Below are positions 8,918 to 19,940 of a DNA stretch of 64,000 bases, piece after piece. Origin of the DNA: Nocardia takedensis NBRC 100417 (lineage in GTDB: Bacteria > Actinomycetota > Actinomycetes > Mycobacteriales > Mycobacteriaceae). Both the position numbers and the translations under genes were made by a program. Under the pieces are notes generated by a model that was given only the letters and a program-made list of their open reading frames with translations, searched no databases and had not been told where the DNA came from. Each line of letters starts with the position of its first letter. Positions within the stretch are counted from its first letter, which is position 1. The stretch is from assembly GCF_000308695.1 (NCBI RefSeq), contig NZ_BAGG01000052.1, forward strand, positions 1 through 64,000, written 5' to 3'.

Positions 8918-9287
8918 CTTCTTAGCCCTTTCGGAGGCCGCCGCGCCGTGAGGGCGTCGTCAGCACGCTGGCGTCGCGCTGTCGCGCGGCGTGGCCTCAC
9001 CTTCCCGCCGCCGGGACATCGATCCCTCACACGTTGCGGGTGATTCCGTCCGCGCGGCGATAGCCCGGCGGCATCGCCCGCGCCCGTCGGTGCGCGGGGC
9101 GGGTGGGGCGCGAATACCGCCTCGGGGGCGGCGGATGGGCGACGCTGGGGGATAGCGAGCGTCCCGGAATTCGAGGCGGAGAATCGCCCGGGACGATGCC
9201 GTGACCGGAAATGTCGCCGTGCCGAACCGGGCCCGTGGTACGGCGCGCCTCCACCGATGGCCTGGTGATTGCGGAGATCATCGGGCC
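8918..9287. other. Divergent intergenic region SHOCT gene/steA
   Basis: These 370 bp separate divergent genes and should hold both promoters. The frames through it have the composition of antisense GC-rich DNA and no recognisable protein. No clear operator palindrome was seen. Confidence 0.4.
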
Positions 9288-10493
9288 ATGAGGATGCCCG
9301 CGCTGCTGTCGAGGAACGCCGAATCGCTGCCGGGTCTGACCGGCACAGCCCGCGTCGACCGCAATACCCGTCGTTTGCTGCGGCGCGCGAGCGCGGGCGA
9401 CATCGTGGTGCTCGACGAGATGGATCTGGATCGCATGACCGCGGACCGGCTCGTCGAGGCGGGGGTCGTCGCCGTGATCAACACTTCACCGTCGATCTCC
9501 GGCCGCTATCCCAACCTCGGCCCCGAGGTCCTGGTCGCCCACGGCATCCGCCTGCTCGACACCGTCAGCTCCGACGCCTTCACCCGGATCAAGGACGGCG
9601 CGAAGGTGCGCGTCGACGGCGGGGTCGTCTACGCCGACAAACTCGTCAAGAAGGAACCCGAGGTCCTGGTCGAGGGCATCGAACTGACCGAGGCCGCCAT
9701 CGCCGAGCGGATGATCGAGGCCCGCAACGGCCTGGCCGACCATCTGGAGGCGTTCGCGGGCAACACCATCGAATTCGTCCGCACCGAGAGCGCGCTGCTG
9801 ATCGACGGCATCGGCGTGCCCGAACTGGATCTGTGCGTGCGCGGTCGGCATGTGGTCGTGGTGGCCGACGGCGGCGACCATCTCGACGACCTCAAGCGTC
9901 TCAAGCCGTTCATCAAGGAGTACGCCCCGATCATGGTCGGGGTGGGACGCGGCGCGGACACCTTGATGAAGCAGGGGTACCGGCCGGATCTGATCGTCGG
10001 CGACCCCGAGGAGATCACCACGGCCACCCTGCGCTGCGGCGCGGAGGTCATCCTGCCCGCCGACACCGACGGCCACGCCAAGGGCCTGGACCGCATCCAG
10101 GATCTCGGCATCGGCGCGACGACGTTCCCGTCCTCGGGATCGGCCGCCGACCTGGCCCTGCTGCTGGCCCACCATCACGGGGCGGCGCTGATCGTCACGG
10201 CGGGCGCGGCGGCCTCGCTCGACGACTTCTTCGATCGCGGTCGCCGTGACAGCAATCCGGCCACCTTCCTGACCCGGCTCAAGGTCGGGTCCACGCTCAT
10301 GGACGCCAAGGCCGTGGCCACGCTCTACCGCAATCGGATGTCCGGCGTCGCGGTCGCCATGGTGGTCCTGGCCGCCCTGGTGGCGGTGATCGTCGTGCTG
10401 CTCGCGTCCAACACCGGAGGCGACGTCCTGAACTGGTCGATCGACACCTGGGACCGTCTGGTCCTATGGGCGCGGGGTCTGACCGGCCGCTAG
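9288..10493 (+). CDS. steA: SteA-like cell separation protein (Rv1697 family)
   Basis: The 401-residue protein starts at ATG 9288 (MRMPALLSRN), aligning with mycobacterial Rv1697. Hallmarks are LTGTARVDRNTRRLLRR, the SISGRYPNLGPEVL segment, HLEAFAGNTIEF and the thiamin-pyrophosphokinase-like core VVVVADGGDHLDDLKRLKPF with YRPDLIVGDPEEI and LPADTDGHAKGLDRIQDLG. One transmembrane helix lies near residues 350-372 at the C-terminus, after TLYRNRMSG. In corynebacteria SteA works with SteB in the cell-wall hydrolase pathway that separates daughter cells. The gene is 31 bases upstream of the SteB/MctB gene, so the pair is probably an operon. Confidence 0.9.
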   Translation: MRMPALLSRNAESLPGLTGTARVDRNTRRLLRRASAGDIVVLDEMDLDRMTADRLVEAGVVAVINTSPSISGRYPNLGPEVLVAHGIRLLDTVSSDAFTRIKDGAKVRVDGGVVYADKLVKKEPEVLVEGIELTEAAIAERMIEARNGLADHLEAFAGNTIEFVRTESALLIDGIGVPELDLCVRGRHVVVVADGGDHLDDLKRLKPFIKEYAPIMVGVGRGADTLMKQGYRPDLIVGDPEEITTATLRCGAEVILPADTDGHAKGLDRIQDLGIGATTFPSSGSAADLALLLAHHHGAALIVTAGAAASLDDFFDRGRRDSNPATFLTRLKVGSTLMDAKAVATLYRNRMSGVAVAMVVLAALVAVIVVLLASNTGGDVLNWSIDTWDRLVLWARGLTGR

Positions 10494-10524
10494 CGGGCCG
10501 GTCCGCAACGAGCGGAGGATCGTC

Positions 10525-11469
10525 ATGATTTCGTTTCGCCAGCACGCCATCTCGCTCGTCGCGGTCTTCCTGGCCCTCGCGGTCGGGGTGGTCCTCGGCT
10601 CGCAGACGCTGGCGGCGGACATGGTCTCGGGACTCCGCTCGGACCGCGCCGACCTCGGCGACCAGGTCGACACGCTGACCGGGCGCACGGCCCGGCTCAC
10701 CGAACAACTCGACGCCGCCGATCGGTTCCTGGCCGTCAGCGCCGGTCGCATCCTGGCCGGACGGCTGGCCGAACGCAGCGTGGTGGTGTTCACCACCCCG
10801 GACGCCGACCCCGCCGACGTGGAGGCCGTCACCCACGGGATCGAGACCGCGGGGGCGGCGGTGACCGGCCGGATCGCGCTCACCGACGCCTTCCTGGACG
10901 CGAGCGAGGGCGACCGGATGCGCACCGCGCTGATGAACGTCATCCCGGCGGGCGCGCAACTGCGCACCGGCGCGGTCGACCAGGGCAGCATGGCGGGTGA
11001 TCTGCTCGGGCTCACGCTGCTGCTCGACCCCGGCAACGCGCAACCCCGCAGCACCCCGGAAGAACTCGGCCTGGTCCTGGAGACCCTGCGCGGCGGCGGC
11101 TTCCTCGCCTACGGCGACACCCCCGTGCGACCCGCGCAACTGGCGCTGGTGGTGACCGGCGAGGGCGCGCACGCCGCCCGGAACGGGCAGGGCTCGAACG
11201 CCGCGCGGTTCGCGGGTGCGCTGCGGGCCCGCGGAGCGGGCACCGTCCTGGCCGGTCGCGCGGGCGCGGCCGAGCAGCCCGGACCGATCGCCGTGGTGCG
11301 CTCGGACGCGCCGCTGGCCGCCGCGGTCACCACCGTGGACAACCTGGATCGTGAGATCGGCCGGGTCACCGCCGTGCTCGGCCTGCCCGAGCAGCTCGAG
11401 GGCGGGGCCGGACGTTACGGGACCGGCGACCAGGCGACCGCGCTGACGGTGGCGGCGACGCCGCGCTGA
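10525..11469 (+). CDS. MctB/SteB family single-pass membrane protein (Rv1698-like)
   Basis: The 314-residue protein has one N-terminal transmembrane helix (about 7-27, ISLVAVFLALAVGVVLGSQ), a coiled-coil segment (about 37-72) and a large extracytoplasmic domain. Rv1698 was described as a mycobacterial copper export channel (MctB), and the corynebacterial homolog next to steA as the division protein SteB; both names are used for this family. ATG 10525 follows GAGCGGAGGATC. Position directly after steA favours the cell-separation role. The sequence itself shows no cysteine or histidine-rich copper motif, so metal transport cannot be read from it. Confidence 0.82.
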   Translation: MISFRQHAISLVAVFLALAVGVVLGSQTLAADMVSGLRSDRADLGDQVDTLTGRTARLTEQLDAADRFLAVSAGRILAGRLAERSVVVFTTPDADPADVEAVTHGIETAGAAVTGRIALTDAFLDASEGDRMRTALMNVIPAGAQLRTGAVDQGSMAGDLLGLTLLLDPGNAQPRSTPEELGLVLETLRGGGFLAYGDTPVRPAQLALVVTGEGAHAARNGQGSNAARFAGALRARGAGTVLAGRAGAAEQPGPIAVVRSDAPLAAAVTTVDNLDREIGRVTAVLGLPEQLEGGAGRYGTGDQATALTVAATPR

Positions 11470-11542
11470 GCGCGCCGGTGCAGCGACATCGGGGCAAACA
11501 GGCGTGGCGTGCCGAGGGGCCGGGGCGGTCGTGTTACCGTGA

Positions 11543-13270
<1,728 letters not shown>

Positions 13271-13380
13271 GTGAGCGCGCTCACCCCCGTGACCGGGTCG
13301 CCGATGCGAATGCGCGGGCGGGATCGGGGGTATAGCGTGCACCGGGGACATCGGCAGCGGGTGGTGAGTGTGAGGGAGTC

Positions 13381-14037
13381 GTGGACGTGACGGACGAATC
13401 GGCGGCCGGTCGCCACGCGTTCGAGGTGGTGTCGAGCCGGACCGTCTACAGCGGGGCCATTCTGGCCCTGCGGGTGGATCAGGTCGTGATGCCGGGCGGC
13501 GCGGTGGTCGACCGCGAGGTGATCGAACACCACGCGGCGGTAGCCATCGCGGCGCTCGACGAGCACGACCGGTTGATCCTGATCGACCAGTACCGGCATC
13601 CGATCGGTCGCCGCCTGCTCGAACTGCCCGCCGGGTTGCTCGACATCGAGGGCGAGGACCCCTTGACGGCGGCGCGCCGGGAACTGGCCGAGGAGACGGG
13701 CCTGGCCGCGCGCGAATGGTCGGTGCTGGTCGATGTGGCGCTCTCGCCGGGCTTCACCGACGAAGCGCTGCGGGTGTATCTGGCGCGCGAGGTCTACGAG
13801 GTGCGGCGTCCCGACCCGGAGAACGAGGAAGCCGATATCCGGTTGGTGCGGATGCCGGTGGCCGAGGCGGTGCGCGCGGCGCTGGCAGGCGAGATCACCA
13901 ACGCGACCGCGGTCGCGGGCGTGCTCGCCCTGGCGGCGGCGCGCGCCGAGGGCATCGCGCCGCGCGCCGCCGACGCGCCGTGGCCCGGCCAGTCCACCGC
14001 CTTGCTACGCCGTCGGGCCGAGCGGTCCGGAGACTGA
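13381..14037 (+). CDS. Nudix hydrolase, ADP-ribose pyrophosphatase type (Rv1700-like)
   Basis: The 218-residue enzyme has a canonical Nudix box, [20 protein letters not shown] with EETG following (GX5EX7REUXEEXGU, about residues 83-106), preceded by a beta-sheet typical of ADP-ribose pyrophosphatases. A proline in the LSPGFTDE segment about 16 residues after the box is the usual marker of ADP-ribose specificity. Rv1700, in the same position, hydrolyses ADP-ribose to AMP and ribose-5-phosphate. Start GTG 13381 has TGAGGGA upstream; GTG 13387 is an alternative. xerD follows after 13 bases, suggesting cotranscription. Confidence 0.92.
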   Translation: MDVTDESAAGRHAFEVVSSRTVYSGAILALRVDQVVMPGGAVVDREVIEHHAAVAIAALDEHDRLILIDQYRHPIGRRLLELPAGLLDIEGEDPLTAARRELAEETGLAAREWSVLVDVALSPGFTDEALRVYLAREVYEVRRPDPENEEADIRLVRMPVAEAVRAALAGEITNATAVAGVLALAAARAEGIAPRAADAPWPGQSTALLRRRAERSGD

Positions 14038-14050
14038 CGGGAGCGGCCGG

Positions 14051-15004
14051 GTGCTAGCGCGGGAAATCGACGCCTACCTCGACCATCTCGCGGTCGAACG
14101 CGGCGCCGCGCGCAACACCTTGGGCGCCTACCGCCGCGATCTGGATCGCTATCGCGAATTCCTCACCGCGCGCGGCGTGGCCGAACTCGACCGTGTCGGT
14201 GAGGCCGATGTCGCCGAGTTCACCGTGGCGCTGCGCGCGGGCGGCGCGGAACATCCGCCGCTGGCGGCCAGTTCGGTCGCGCGGGCGCTGATCGCGGTGC
14301 GCGGCCTGCACCGTTTCGCCGCCGCCGAGGGCATCACCAGCACCGATGTCGCGCACGGGGTCAAACCGCCCGCACCGGGCAGGCGACTGCCCAAAGCGCT
14401 GCCCTACGACCAAGTCCTGCGGTTGCTCGAGGCGGCGGGCGGCGGGCCCGTCGACGGGGCGGATCAGGCCGGCGCGACCGACGGCGGACCGCGCGGTCTG
14501 CGCGACCGCGCCCTGCTGGAACTGCTGTATTCGACGGGGGCGCGGATCTCGGAGATGGTCGGCCTCGACGTGGACGACATCGACACCGCCGAACGCTCGG
14601 TCACGCTGCGCGGCAAGGGCGGTAAACAGCGCATGGTGCCGATCGGGCGTCCGGCGCTGGCCGCGGTCGAGGCGTATCTGGTGCGAGGTCGTCCGGCGCT
14701 GGCCGCGACGGGTCGCGGCAACGGCCGCGCGCTGTTCGTCAACGCGCGCGGCGGGCGTCTCTCGCGCCAGAGCGCCTGGCAGGTCCTGCAAACCGCGGCC
14801 GAACGCGCGGGAATCGCCGCGGCGGTCTCGCCGCACACGCTGCGACACTCCTTCGCCACGCATTTGCTCGACGGCGGCGCCGATGTCCGTGTCGTCCAGG
14901 AACTCCTGGGCCACGCCTCGGTGACCACCACCCAGATCTACACCCTCGTCACCGTCAGCACGCTGCGCGAAGTGTGGGCAACGGCACATCCGCGGGCGCG
15001 TTGA
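14051..15004 (+). CDS. xerD: Tyrosine recombinase XerD
   Basis: The 317-residue recombinase starts at GTG 14051. The N-terminal SAM-like core-binding domain (about 1-105, [19 protein letters not shown]) is followed by the catalytic domain with Arg in [13 protein letters not shown], Lys in [26 protein letters not shown] (His-x-x-Arg), the second His in LLGHASV and the nucleophile Tyr in TTTQIYT. It resolves chromosome dimers at dif with XerC. Length (311 in M. tuberculosis) and order with pyrG and parA match Rv1701. A 7-bp hairpin follows the gene. Confidence 0.96.
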   Translation: MLAREIDAYLDHLAVERGAARNTLGAYRRDLDRYREFLTARGVAELDRVGEADVAEFTVALRAGGAEHPPLAASSVARALIAVRGLHRFAAAEGITSTDVAHGVKPPAPGRRLPKALPYDQVLRLLEAAGGGPVDGADQAGATDGGPRGLRDRALLELLYSTGARISEMVGLDVDDIDTAERSVTLRGKGGKQRMVPIGRPALAAVEAYLVRGRPALAATGRGNGRALFVNARGGRLSRQSAWQVLQTAAERAGIAAAVSPHTLRHSFATHLLDGGADVRVVQELLGHASVTTTQIYTLVTVSTLREVWATAHPRAR

Positions 15005-15014
15005 GCAGTGGGCG

Positions 15015-15035
15015 CGCCGCGGTGGGTGCGCGGCG
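15015..15035 (+). terminator. Weak hairpin after xerD
   Basis: CGCCGCG at 15015-15021 pairs with CGCGGCG at 15029-15035 around a 7-base loop, 11 bases after the xerD stop. Confidence 0.4.
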
Positions 15036-15218
15036 ATAGCCGGTGATGCGGCACTGTTTCTCGCCGATGCCGCACCGGGTATCGTCCGGTGCGAGACTCT
15101 CCGGTCGCTCGTCCGCCCGGCGCGACGAGCAGGCACGGGACAGCGTGGAGGGGGTTCCCGTGGTGATGTCGATCGGCGGGGACGCCCGCGGTGTCGCGTG
15201 TCCGAACGTGGATCTCGC

Positions 15219-15247
15219 GCTCTCGAGCGGTAGCGTCTATCGAGAGC
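15219..15247. promoter_or_regulatory. Inverted repeat upstream of parA
   Basis: GCTCTCGA (15219-15226) and TCGAGAGC (15240-15247) form a perfect 8-bp inverted repeat with a 13-bp spacer, about 85 bp before the parA start. The 328-bp stretch from 15005 to 15332 holds no convincing gene and is the natural promoter region of the parA-scpA-scpB-rluB-cmk-der run. The repeat could be an operator or a leader hairpin. Confidence 0.35.
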
Positions 15248-15332
15248 TGGACCGTACGAAAGCGAGGTCGGGCCTGATCGGTCTCGCTACGCTCGGCGAG
15301 GCGACGGGCAGAAGCATAAGGAGCAGCGGATC

Positions 15333-16310
15333 GTGACGACAGCCGGTGCGGCGCAGGAGCCGCCGATGGGTGCTGGGGCGCAGCCGCTTTCGGGCCCCCG
15401 ATCGGAAACGTATTCGGACGCCGCGGCGGAGACGCTGTGGGGCGCCGGGGTCGAACCCGTGCCGGAGAGCGGTGAGCTTGGTCCCACGGGCCGCCCGCTG
15501 CGCCTGGTTCCCGACCCGCCACCGGTCCCGAGTCAGGGCCAGGCGTTGATCGTGGCCATGTGCAACCAGAAGGGCGGGGTGGGCAAGACCACCTCCACCA
15601 TCAATCTCGGCGCGGCGCTGGCCGAATACGGCCGCCGGGTGCTGCTGGTCGACCTGGACCCGCAGGGCGCGCTGTCGGCGGGCCTGGGCGTGGCACACCA
15701 CGACCTGGACCAGACCGTGCACAACCTGCTGATCGGTTCGCGCACCTCGATCGATGACGTGCTGATGCCGACCCGGGTGGAGAACCTGGACCTGCTGCCC
15801 AGCAACATCGATCTGTCGGCGGCGGAGATCCAGTTGGTCAACGAGGTCGGCCGCGAGCAGACCCTCGGGCGCGCGCTGGCCCCCGTGCGCGACCGCTACG
15901 ACTACATCCTCATCGACTGCCAGCCCTCGCTCGGCCTGCTCACGGTGAACGCGCTGGCCTGCTCGGACGGCGTCATCATTCCGATGGAGTGCGAGTACTT
16001 CTCGCTGCGCGGGCTCGCGCTGCTCAACGACACCGTGGAGAAGGTGCGCGACCGTCTGAATCCGCGCCTGAGCCTGTACGGCATCGTGGTGACGATGTTC
16101 GACGCCCGCCTACTACATTCGCGACAGGTCATGGCCCGCGTGGTCGAGGTCTTCGGCGAACTGGTCTACGACACCGCCATCTCGCGCACCGTGCGCTTCC
16201 CCGATGCCAGTGTCGCGGGCGAGCCCATCACCACGTGGGCTCCGAAATCCGGTGGGGCCGAAGCTTATCGCGCGATGGCACGGGAAGTCATCCACCGGTC
16301 CGGCCGGTGA
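15333..16310 (+). CDS. ParA/Soj-family ATPase (Rv1708-like)
   Basis: The 325-residue deviant-Walker ATPase starts at GTG 15333 behind AAGGAG. After a variable N-terminal tail of about 70 residues comes the signature VAMCNQKGGVGKTTSTINLG with the ParA lysine, then LLVDLDPQGALSAGLG and YDYILIDCQPSLGLLTVNAL. It belongs to the second ParA of mycobacteria, encoded next to scpAB rather than next to parB, and is presumed to act with condensin in chromosome organisation. Its stop overlaps the scpA start (GTGA). No parB is adjacent, so a partner cannot be named. Confidence 0.92.
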   Translation: MTTAGAAQEPPMGAGAQPLSGPRSETYSDAAAETLWGAGVEPVPESGELGPTGRPLRLVPDPPPVPSQGQALIVAMCNQKGGVGKTTSTINLGAALAEYGRRVLLVDLDPQGALSAGLGVAHHDLDQTVHNLLIGSRTSIDDVLMPTRVENLDLLPSNIDLSAAEIQLVNEVGREQTLGRALAPVRDRYDYILIDCQPSLGLLTVNALACSDGVIIPMECEYFSLRGLALLNDTVEKVRDRLNPRLSLYGIVVTMFDARLLHSRQVMARVVEVFGELVYDTAISRTVRFPDASVAGEPITTWAPKSGGAEAYRAMAREVIHRSGR

Positions 16311-17215
16311 GCGGAGCCAGTACCCCGGCGCACCGGACGACCACCGCCGCACCACCCGATCCCGACGACACCGCGCCCGCCCAGGAGGCGGCGGCACCGG
16401 GATTCCATCTCACGCTCAGCAATTTCCAGGGCCCCTTCGATCTGCTGTTGACCCTGATCAGCTCGCGCAGGCTCGACGTCACCGAGGTCGCGCTGCACCA
16501 GGTCACCGACGAGTTCATCGCCTACACCAAGGCCCTGACGGCCGCGGGCGCGGGCGAGCAGGGCCTGCGCTCGGACAAGATCCTCGATCAGACCACCGAA
16601 TTCCTGGTGGTGGCCGCGACCCTGCTCGATCTCAAGGCGGCGCGGTTGCTGCCCTCGGGCGAGATGACCGACGCCGAGGATCTGGAACTGCTCGAAGCCC
16701 GCGACCTGCTCTTCGCGCGCCTGCTGCAATACCGGGCGTTCAAGCAGGTCGCCGAACTGTTCGGCGAACTCGAGGCCGTGGCGCTGCGCCGGTATCCGCG
16801 CGCGGTCGGGCTCGAGGAGCGCTTCGCCGACCTGATGCCCGAGGTTACCCTTGGGGTGGACGCGGCGGGTCTGGCCCAGATCGCCGCGGTGGCGTTCCGG
16901 CCGCGTCCGGCGCCGCGGGTCGGCTTGGACCATTTGCACGCGCACGCCATCTCGGTGGCCGAGGAGGCGGCGCGGGTGCTCGAGCAGCTCAAGCTGCGGG
17001 GCGCGGGCGGTTGGACGAGTTTCGCCGAACTGGTCGCCGACTGCGAGGTGGCGGTGCAGATCGTGGCGCGGTTCCTGGCCTTGCTCGAGCTGTACCGGGG
17101 CAAGACCATCGAATTCGACCAGCCCGATCCGCTCGGGCCGCTGGCGATCAGCTGGCTGGGCGAGCACGCCGAGGCGGGCGAGCAGACGGTGACGATCGAG
17201 GAGGACTACGGGTGA
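16307..17215 (+). CDS. scpA: Segregation and condensation protein A (kleisin)
   Basis: The 302-residue kleisin starts at GTG 16307, overlapping the parA stop by four bases. The family start FHLTLSNFQGPFDLLLTLI is near residues 32-51, after a Thr/Pro-rich tail; the middle includes FLVVAATLLDLKAARLLPSG and LEARDLLFARLLQYR; the C-terminal winged helix (WTSFAELVADCEVAVQIVAR) binds the SMC head. ScpA bridges the SMC dimer heads and binds two ScpB subunits to make bacterial condensin. It overlaps scpB by GTGA, so the two are translationally coupled. Confidence 0.96.
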   Translation: MSGASTPAHRTTTAAPPDPDDTAPAQEAAAPGFHLTLSNFQGPFDLLLTLISSRRLDVTEVALHQVTDEFIAYTKALTAAGAGEQGLRSDKILDQTTEFLVVAATLLDLKAARLLPSGEMTDAEDLELLEARDLLFARLLQYRAFKQVAELFGELEAVALRRYPRAVGLEERFADLMPEVTLGVDAAGLAQIAAVAFRPRPAPRVGLDHLHAHAISVAEEAARVLEQLKLRGAGGWTSFAELVADCEVAVQIVARFLALLELYRGKTIEFDQPDPLGPLAISWLGEHAEAGEQTVTIEEDYG

Positions 17216-17970
17216 ACGAGGACGCGAGCGAGATCTCCAGCACCGCGGCGACCGCCGAGATCTCGAGCACCGCGGCGACCGCCGAGATCTCGAGCACCGC
17301 GGCGACCGCCGAGATCTCGAGCACAGTGGCGACCGCCGAGCCCGAGGTCCTCGACGAGGACGAGTTCCGCTGCGCGCTCGAGGCGATGCTGCTGGTCGTC
17401 GATGTCCCGGCCCCGAGCGAACAGCTGGCCGCGGCCCTGGCCGACACCGCCGAGCGGGTGGACAGGACGCTGCGGGAGATGTCGGCGGCGCTCACCGCCC
17501 GCGGCAGCGGCATCGACCTGCGTTTCGTCGGCGACGGGTGGCGCTTCTATACTCGCAGCGAGTACGCGCCCTATGTGGAACGGGTGCTGCTCGACGGCGC
17601 TCGGACCAAATTGACCCGGGCGGCGTTGGAAACCCTGGCGGTGGTGGCCTATCGCCAACCGGTCACCAGGACCAGGGTCAGCGCGGTGCGCGGGGTCAAC
17701 GTCGACGGTGTGATGCGCACGTTGCTCGCGCGCGGGCTGATCGCCGAGGCCGGGGCCGACCCGGAGACCAACGGCACGCAGTACCGCACCACCGAGTTGT
17801 TCCTGGAGCGGATCGGCCTGGCGTCACTGACCGACCTGCCGCCGCTGGCGCCCTTGCTTCCGGGCGTCGACCTGATCGATGAGATCAACGAGAGTCTGGA
17901 GACCGACCCCCGGTACACCAGGCTCAGAAAACCCGCCGAGGCCGACCTGGATCTCGGTGCCGAGGATTAG
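17212..17970 (+). CDS. scpB: Segregation and condensation protein B
   Basis: The 252-residue ScpB starts at GTG 17212, overlapping scpA. Residues 7-42 are four tandem nonapeptides EISSTAATA (the last EISSTVATA), unlike the usual short N-terminus. The conserved tandem winged-helix core starts at EDEFRCALEAMLLVVD and contains LRFVGDGWRFYTR and ALETLAVVAYRQPVTR with IRGV-type VSAVRGVNVDGV, then the RTTELFLERIGL segment. ScpB dimers bind ScpA in the SMC complex. The C-terminal tail is acidic. rluB follows after 9 bases. Confidence 0.96.
   Translation: MNEDASEISSTAATAEISSTAATAEISSTAATAEISSTVATAEPEVLDEDEFRCALEAMLLVVDVPAPSEQLAAALADTAERVDRTLREMSAALTARGSGIDLRFVGDGWRFYTRSEYAPYVERVLLDGARTKLTRAALETLAVVAYRQPVTRTRVSAVRGVNVDGVMRTLLARGLIAEAGADPETNGTQYRTTELFLERIGLASLTDLPPLAPLLPGVDLIDEINESLETDPRYTRLRKPAEADLDLGAED
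17230..17337 (+). repeat. Four tandem 27-bp repeats at the scpB 5' end
   Basis: Units at 17230-17256, 17257-17283, 17284-17310 and 17311-17337 are nearly identical: units 2 and 3 are the same, unit 1 has one change and unit 4 three. Each encodes EISSTAATA (last EISSTVATA). Such perfect coding tandem repeats are prone to copy-number change by slippage. Confidence 0.92.
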
Positions 17971-17979
17971 ACAGGACAG

Positions 17980-19191
17980 ATGAATACCTCCGCTCGCCGA
18001 GATGGCACACCGGATCGTAGGAAACGCGGCGACCAGCCCTCCGGGGCGGGTACCGGCCGCACAGCGGGACCGCGCGGCGCGCGCGCGGCCCAGCGCGGAG
18101 CCGCCGCCGACCGCGGCGCCCGCGGCGAACAGCAACAGCGCGGAACCCGGTCGGGCTCGACCGCGGGCCGCTCGGGGGCCAACCCCGCGGGCCGATCCGG
18201 GGGCGCTCCCGGAACCCGCGCCGGTGGCTCGGGGCGGTCGGGCGGCGATCCGGCGAACCGGTCGAACCCCGGGGCGCGTTCGTCGCAGAATCCGGCCGCG
18301 AAATCCGGCCAGGCACCCGCGCCGCGCAAGACCAAGAATCCCAAGCCGCAACGTCAGGTCGCGGCGCCGCCGCTGCTCAGCAATGCCAAACCGGCCCGCC
18401 GCCAGTACGTGGAGTCCGAGTCGTCGGGCGCCGCCCACGAGAAGATGCCGTGGGGCGAGGGCGAGCGGTTGCAGAAGGTGCTCGCCAAGGCGGGCGTGGC
18501 CTCGCGCCGCGCCGCCGAGGAACTCATCGCGCAGGGCCGCGTCGAGGTCGACGGGCTGATCGTGCGGGAACAGGGCCTGCGCATCGACGCGCAGACCGCG
18601 GTGGTCCGCGTCGACGGCACCCGCGTCATGGTGCGCGAGGAACTGGTGCACCTGGCGCTGAACAAGCCCAAGGGCTGGCAGTCGACCATGTCCGACGATC
18701 TGGGTCGCCCGTGCGTCGGCGATATCGTCGCCGAACGGATCGCGGCCGGTCAACGGCTGTTCCACGTCGGGCGACTCGACGCCGACACCGAGGGTCTGCT
18801 GCTGCTGACCAACGACGGCGATCTCGCACACCGGCTCATGCACCCGTCCTTCGAGGTCTCCAAGACCTATTTGGCGACGGTCACCGGCGAGGTCGACAAC
18901 CGGCGCATCGGCAAACGCCTGCGCGACGGCGTCGAACTCGAGGACGGCCCGGCCAAGGTCGACCGGTTCCAGGTGCTCGAACTGGGCGAGGGACGATCCC
19001 TGGTGAAACTGGTGTTGCACGAGGGACGCAAGCACATCGTGCGCCGACTGCTCGACGAGGTCGGTCACCCGGTCAACCGGTTGGTGCGCACGAATATCGG
19101 TCCCGTGAGCCTGGGCGATCAGCGGCCCGGCACGCTGCGGGTGCTCGGACGTGACGAAGTGGGCAAACTCTACGAGGCGGTGTCGTTGTGA
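17980..19191 (+). CDS. rluB: 23S rRNA pseudouridine synthase, RluB/RsuA family, with disordered N-terminus
   Basis: The 403-residue enzyme (Rv1711-like) has a Gly/Arg/Ser/Ala-rich disordered tail of about 150 residues, an S4 domain ([20 protein letters not shown], about 163-210), and a catalytic domain with the active-site Asp in [20 protein letters not shown] near residue 268. It isomerises a uridine of large-subunit rRNA. The core alone would be 240 residues, so the tail makes up over a third of the protein, echoing the RGG tail of the first gene. Start ATG 17980 follows AGGACAG. The stop overlaps cmk. Confidence 0.93.
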   Translation: MNTSARRDGTPDRRKRGDQPSGAGTGRTAGPRGARAAQRGAAADRGARGEQQQRGTRSGSTAGRSGANPAGRSGGAPGTRAGGSGRSGGDPANRSNPGARSSQNPAAKSGQAPAPRKTKNPKPQRQVAAPPLLSNAKPARRQYVESESSGAAHEKMPWGEGERLQKVLAKAGVASRRAAEELIAQGRVEVDGLIVREQGLRIDAQTAVVRVDGTRVMVREELVHLALNKPKGWQSTMSDDLGRPCVGDIVAERIAAGQRLFHVGRLDADTEGLLLLTNDGDLAHRLMHPSFEVSKTYLATVTGEVDNRRIGKRLRDGVELEDGPAKVDRFQVLELGEGRSLVKLVLHEGRKHIVRRLLDEVGHPVNRLVRTNIGPVSLGDQRPGTLRVLGRDEVGKLYEAVSL

Positions 19192-19940
19192 ACGGTGTGG
19201 AGGTTCCGGTGCAGCATGATGCGGCGGGCAAGCTTTCGGGCACCGAGTCGTTGGTGGTCGCGATGGACGGTCCGTCGGGGACGGGCAAATCCAGTGTGTC
19301 GCGCCTGCTCGCGGGTCGTCTGAACGCCCGCTACCTGGACACCGGGGCGATGTACCGGGTCGCGACGCTGCGCGTGCTGCGCGCCGGGGTCGCCCTGGAC
19401 GATCCGGCGGCGATCGGCGCGGCGGTCAAGGAACTGCCGCTGACCATCGGCACCGATCCCGAGCGCGAACTGATCGCCCTCGACGGCGAGGATGTCTCGC
19501 ACGAGATCCGCGGTGACGCGGTGACCAAGGCGGTCTCGGCGGTCTCGGCGGTGGCCGAGGTGCGCGAACTGCTGGTCGCGGTGCAGCGCGAGATCACCTT
19601 CAGCGCGCAGCGCATCGTGGTCGAGGGGCGCGACATCGGCACCGTCGTACTGCCCGACGCCGACGCCAAGATCTACCTGACCGCCTCGGCCGAGGCGCGG
19701 GCGCGGCGACGCAACCAGCAGAACATTTCCGAAGGACGCGGCGACGACTACGCCGCCGTGCTGGCTGACGTGCAGCGCCGCGACAACCTCGACTCCACCC
19801 GCACGGTGTCGCCGCTGCGGCCCGCGAGCGACGCGGTGCTGGTCGACACCAGTGAACTGACCAAGGACGAGGTCATCGACGAGCTGTATCGCGTCGTCGC
19901 CCACCAGATCTCGACGAACGCGCCGAGGACGGGCCGATGA
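19188..19940 (+). CDS. cmk: Cytidylate kinase
   Basis: The 250-residue kinase phosphorylates CMP and dCMP with ATP. GTG 19188 overlaps the rluB stop; the first 20 residues are a nonconserved tail. The P-loop [15 protein letters not shown] is near residue 25, followed by [15 protein letters not shown] (CMP-binding region) and the [21 protein letters not shown] segment, with a lid rich in Arg (ARRRNQQ). Length matches the family with its tail. The stop overlaps the der start (ATGA), so rluB-cmk-der form a tightly coupled run as in mycobacteria. Confidence 0.96.
   Translation: MNGVEVPVQHDAAGKLSGTESLVVAMDGPSGTGKSSVSRLLAGRLNARYLDTGAMYRVATLRVLRAGVALDDPAAIGAAVKELPLTIGTDPERELIALDGEDVSHEIRGDAVTKAVSAVSAVAEVRELLVAVQREITFSAQRIVVEGRDIGTVVLPDADAKIYLTASAEARARRRNQQNISEGRGDDYAAVLADVQRRDNLDSTRTVSPLRPASDAVLVDTSELTKDEVIDELYRVVAHQISTNAPRTGR

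Noticed and set aside
15043..15336. 97-codon frame between xerD and parA
   Set aside because: No ribosome site, mixed codon usage, and it ends just inside the parA start; read as promoter DNA.
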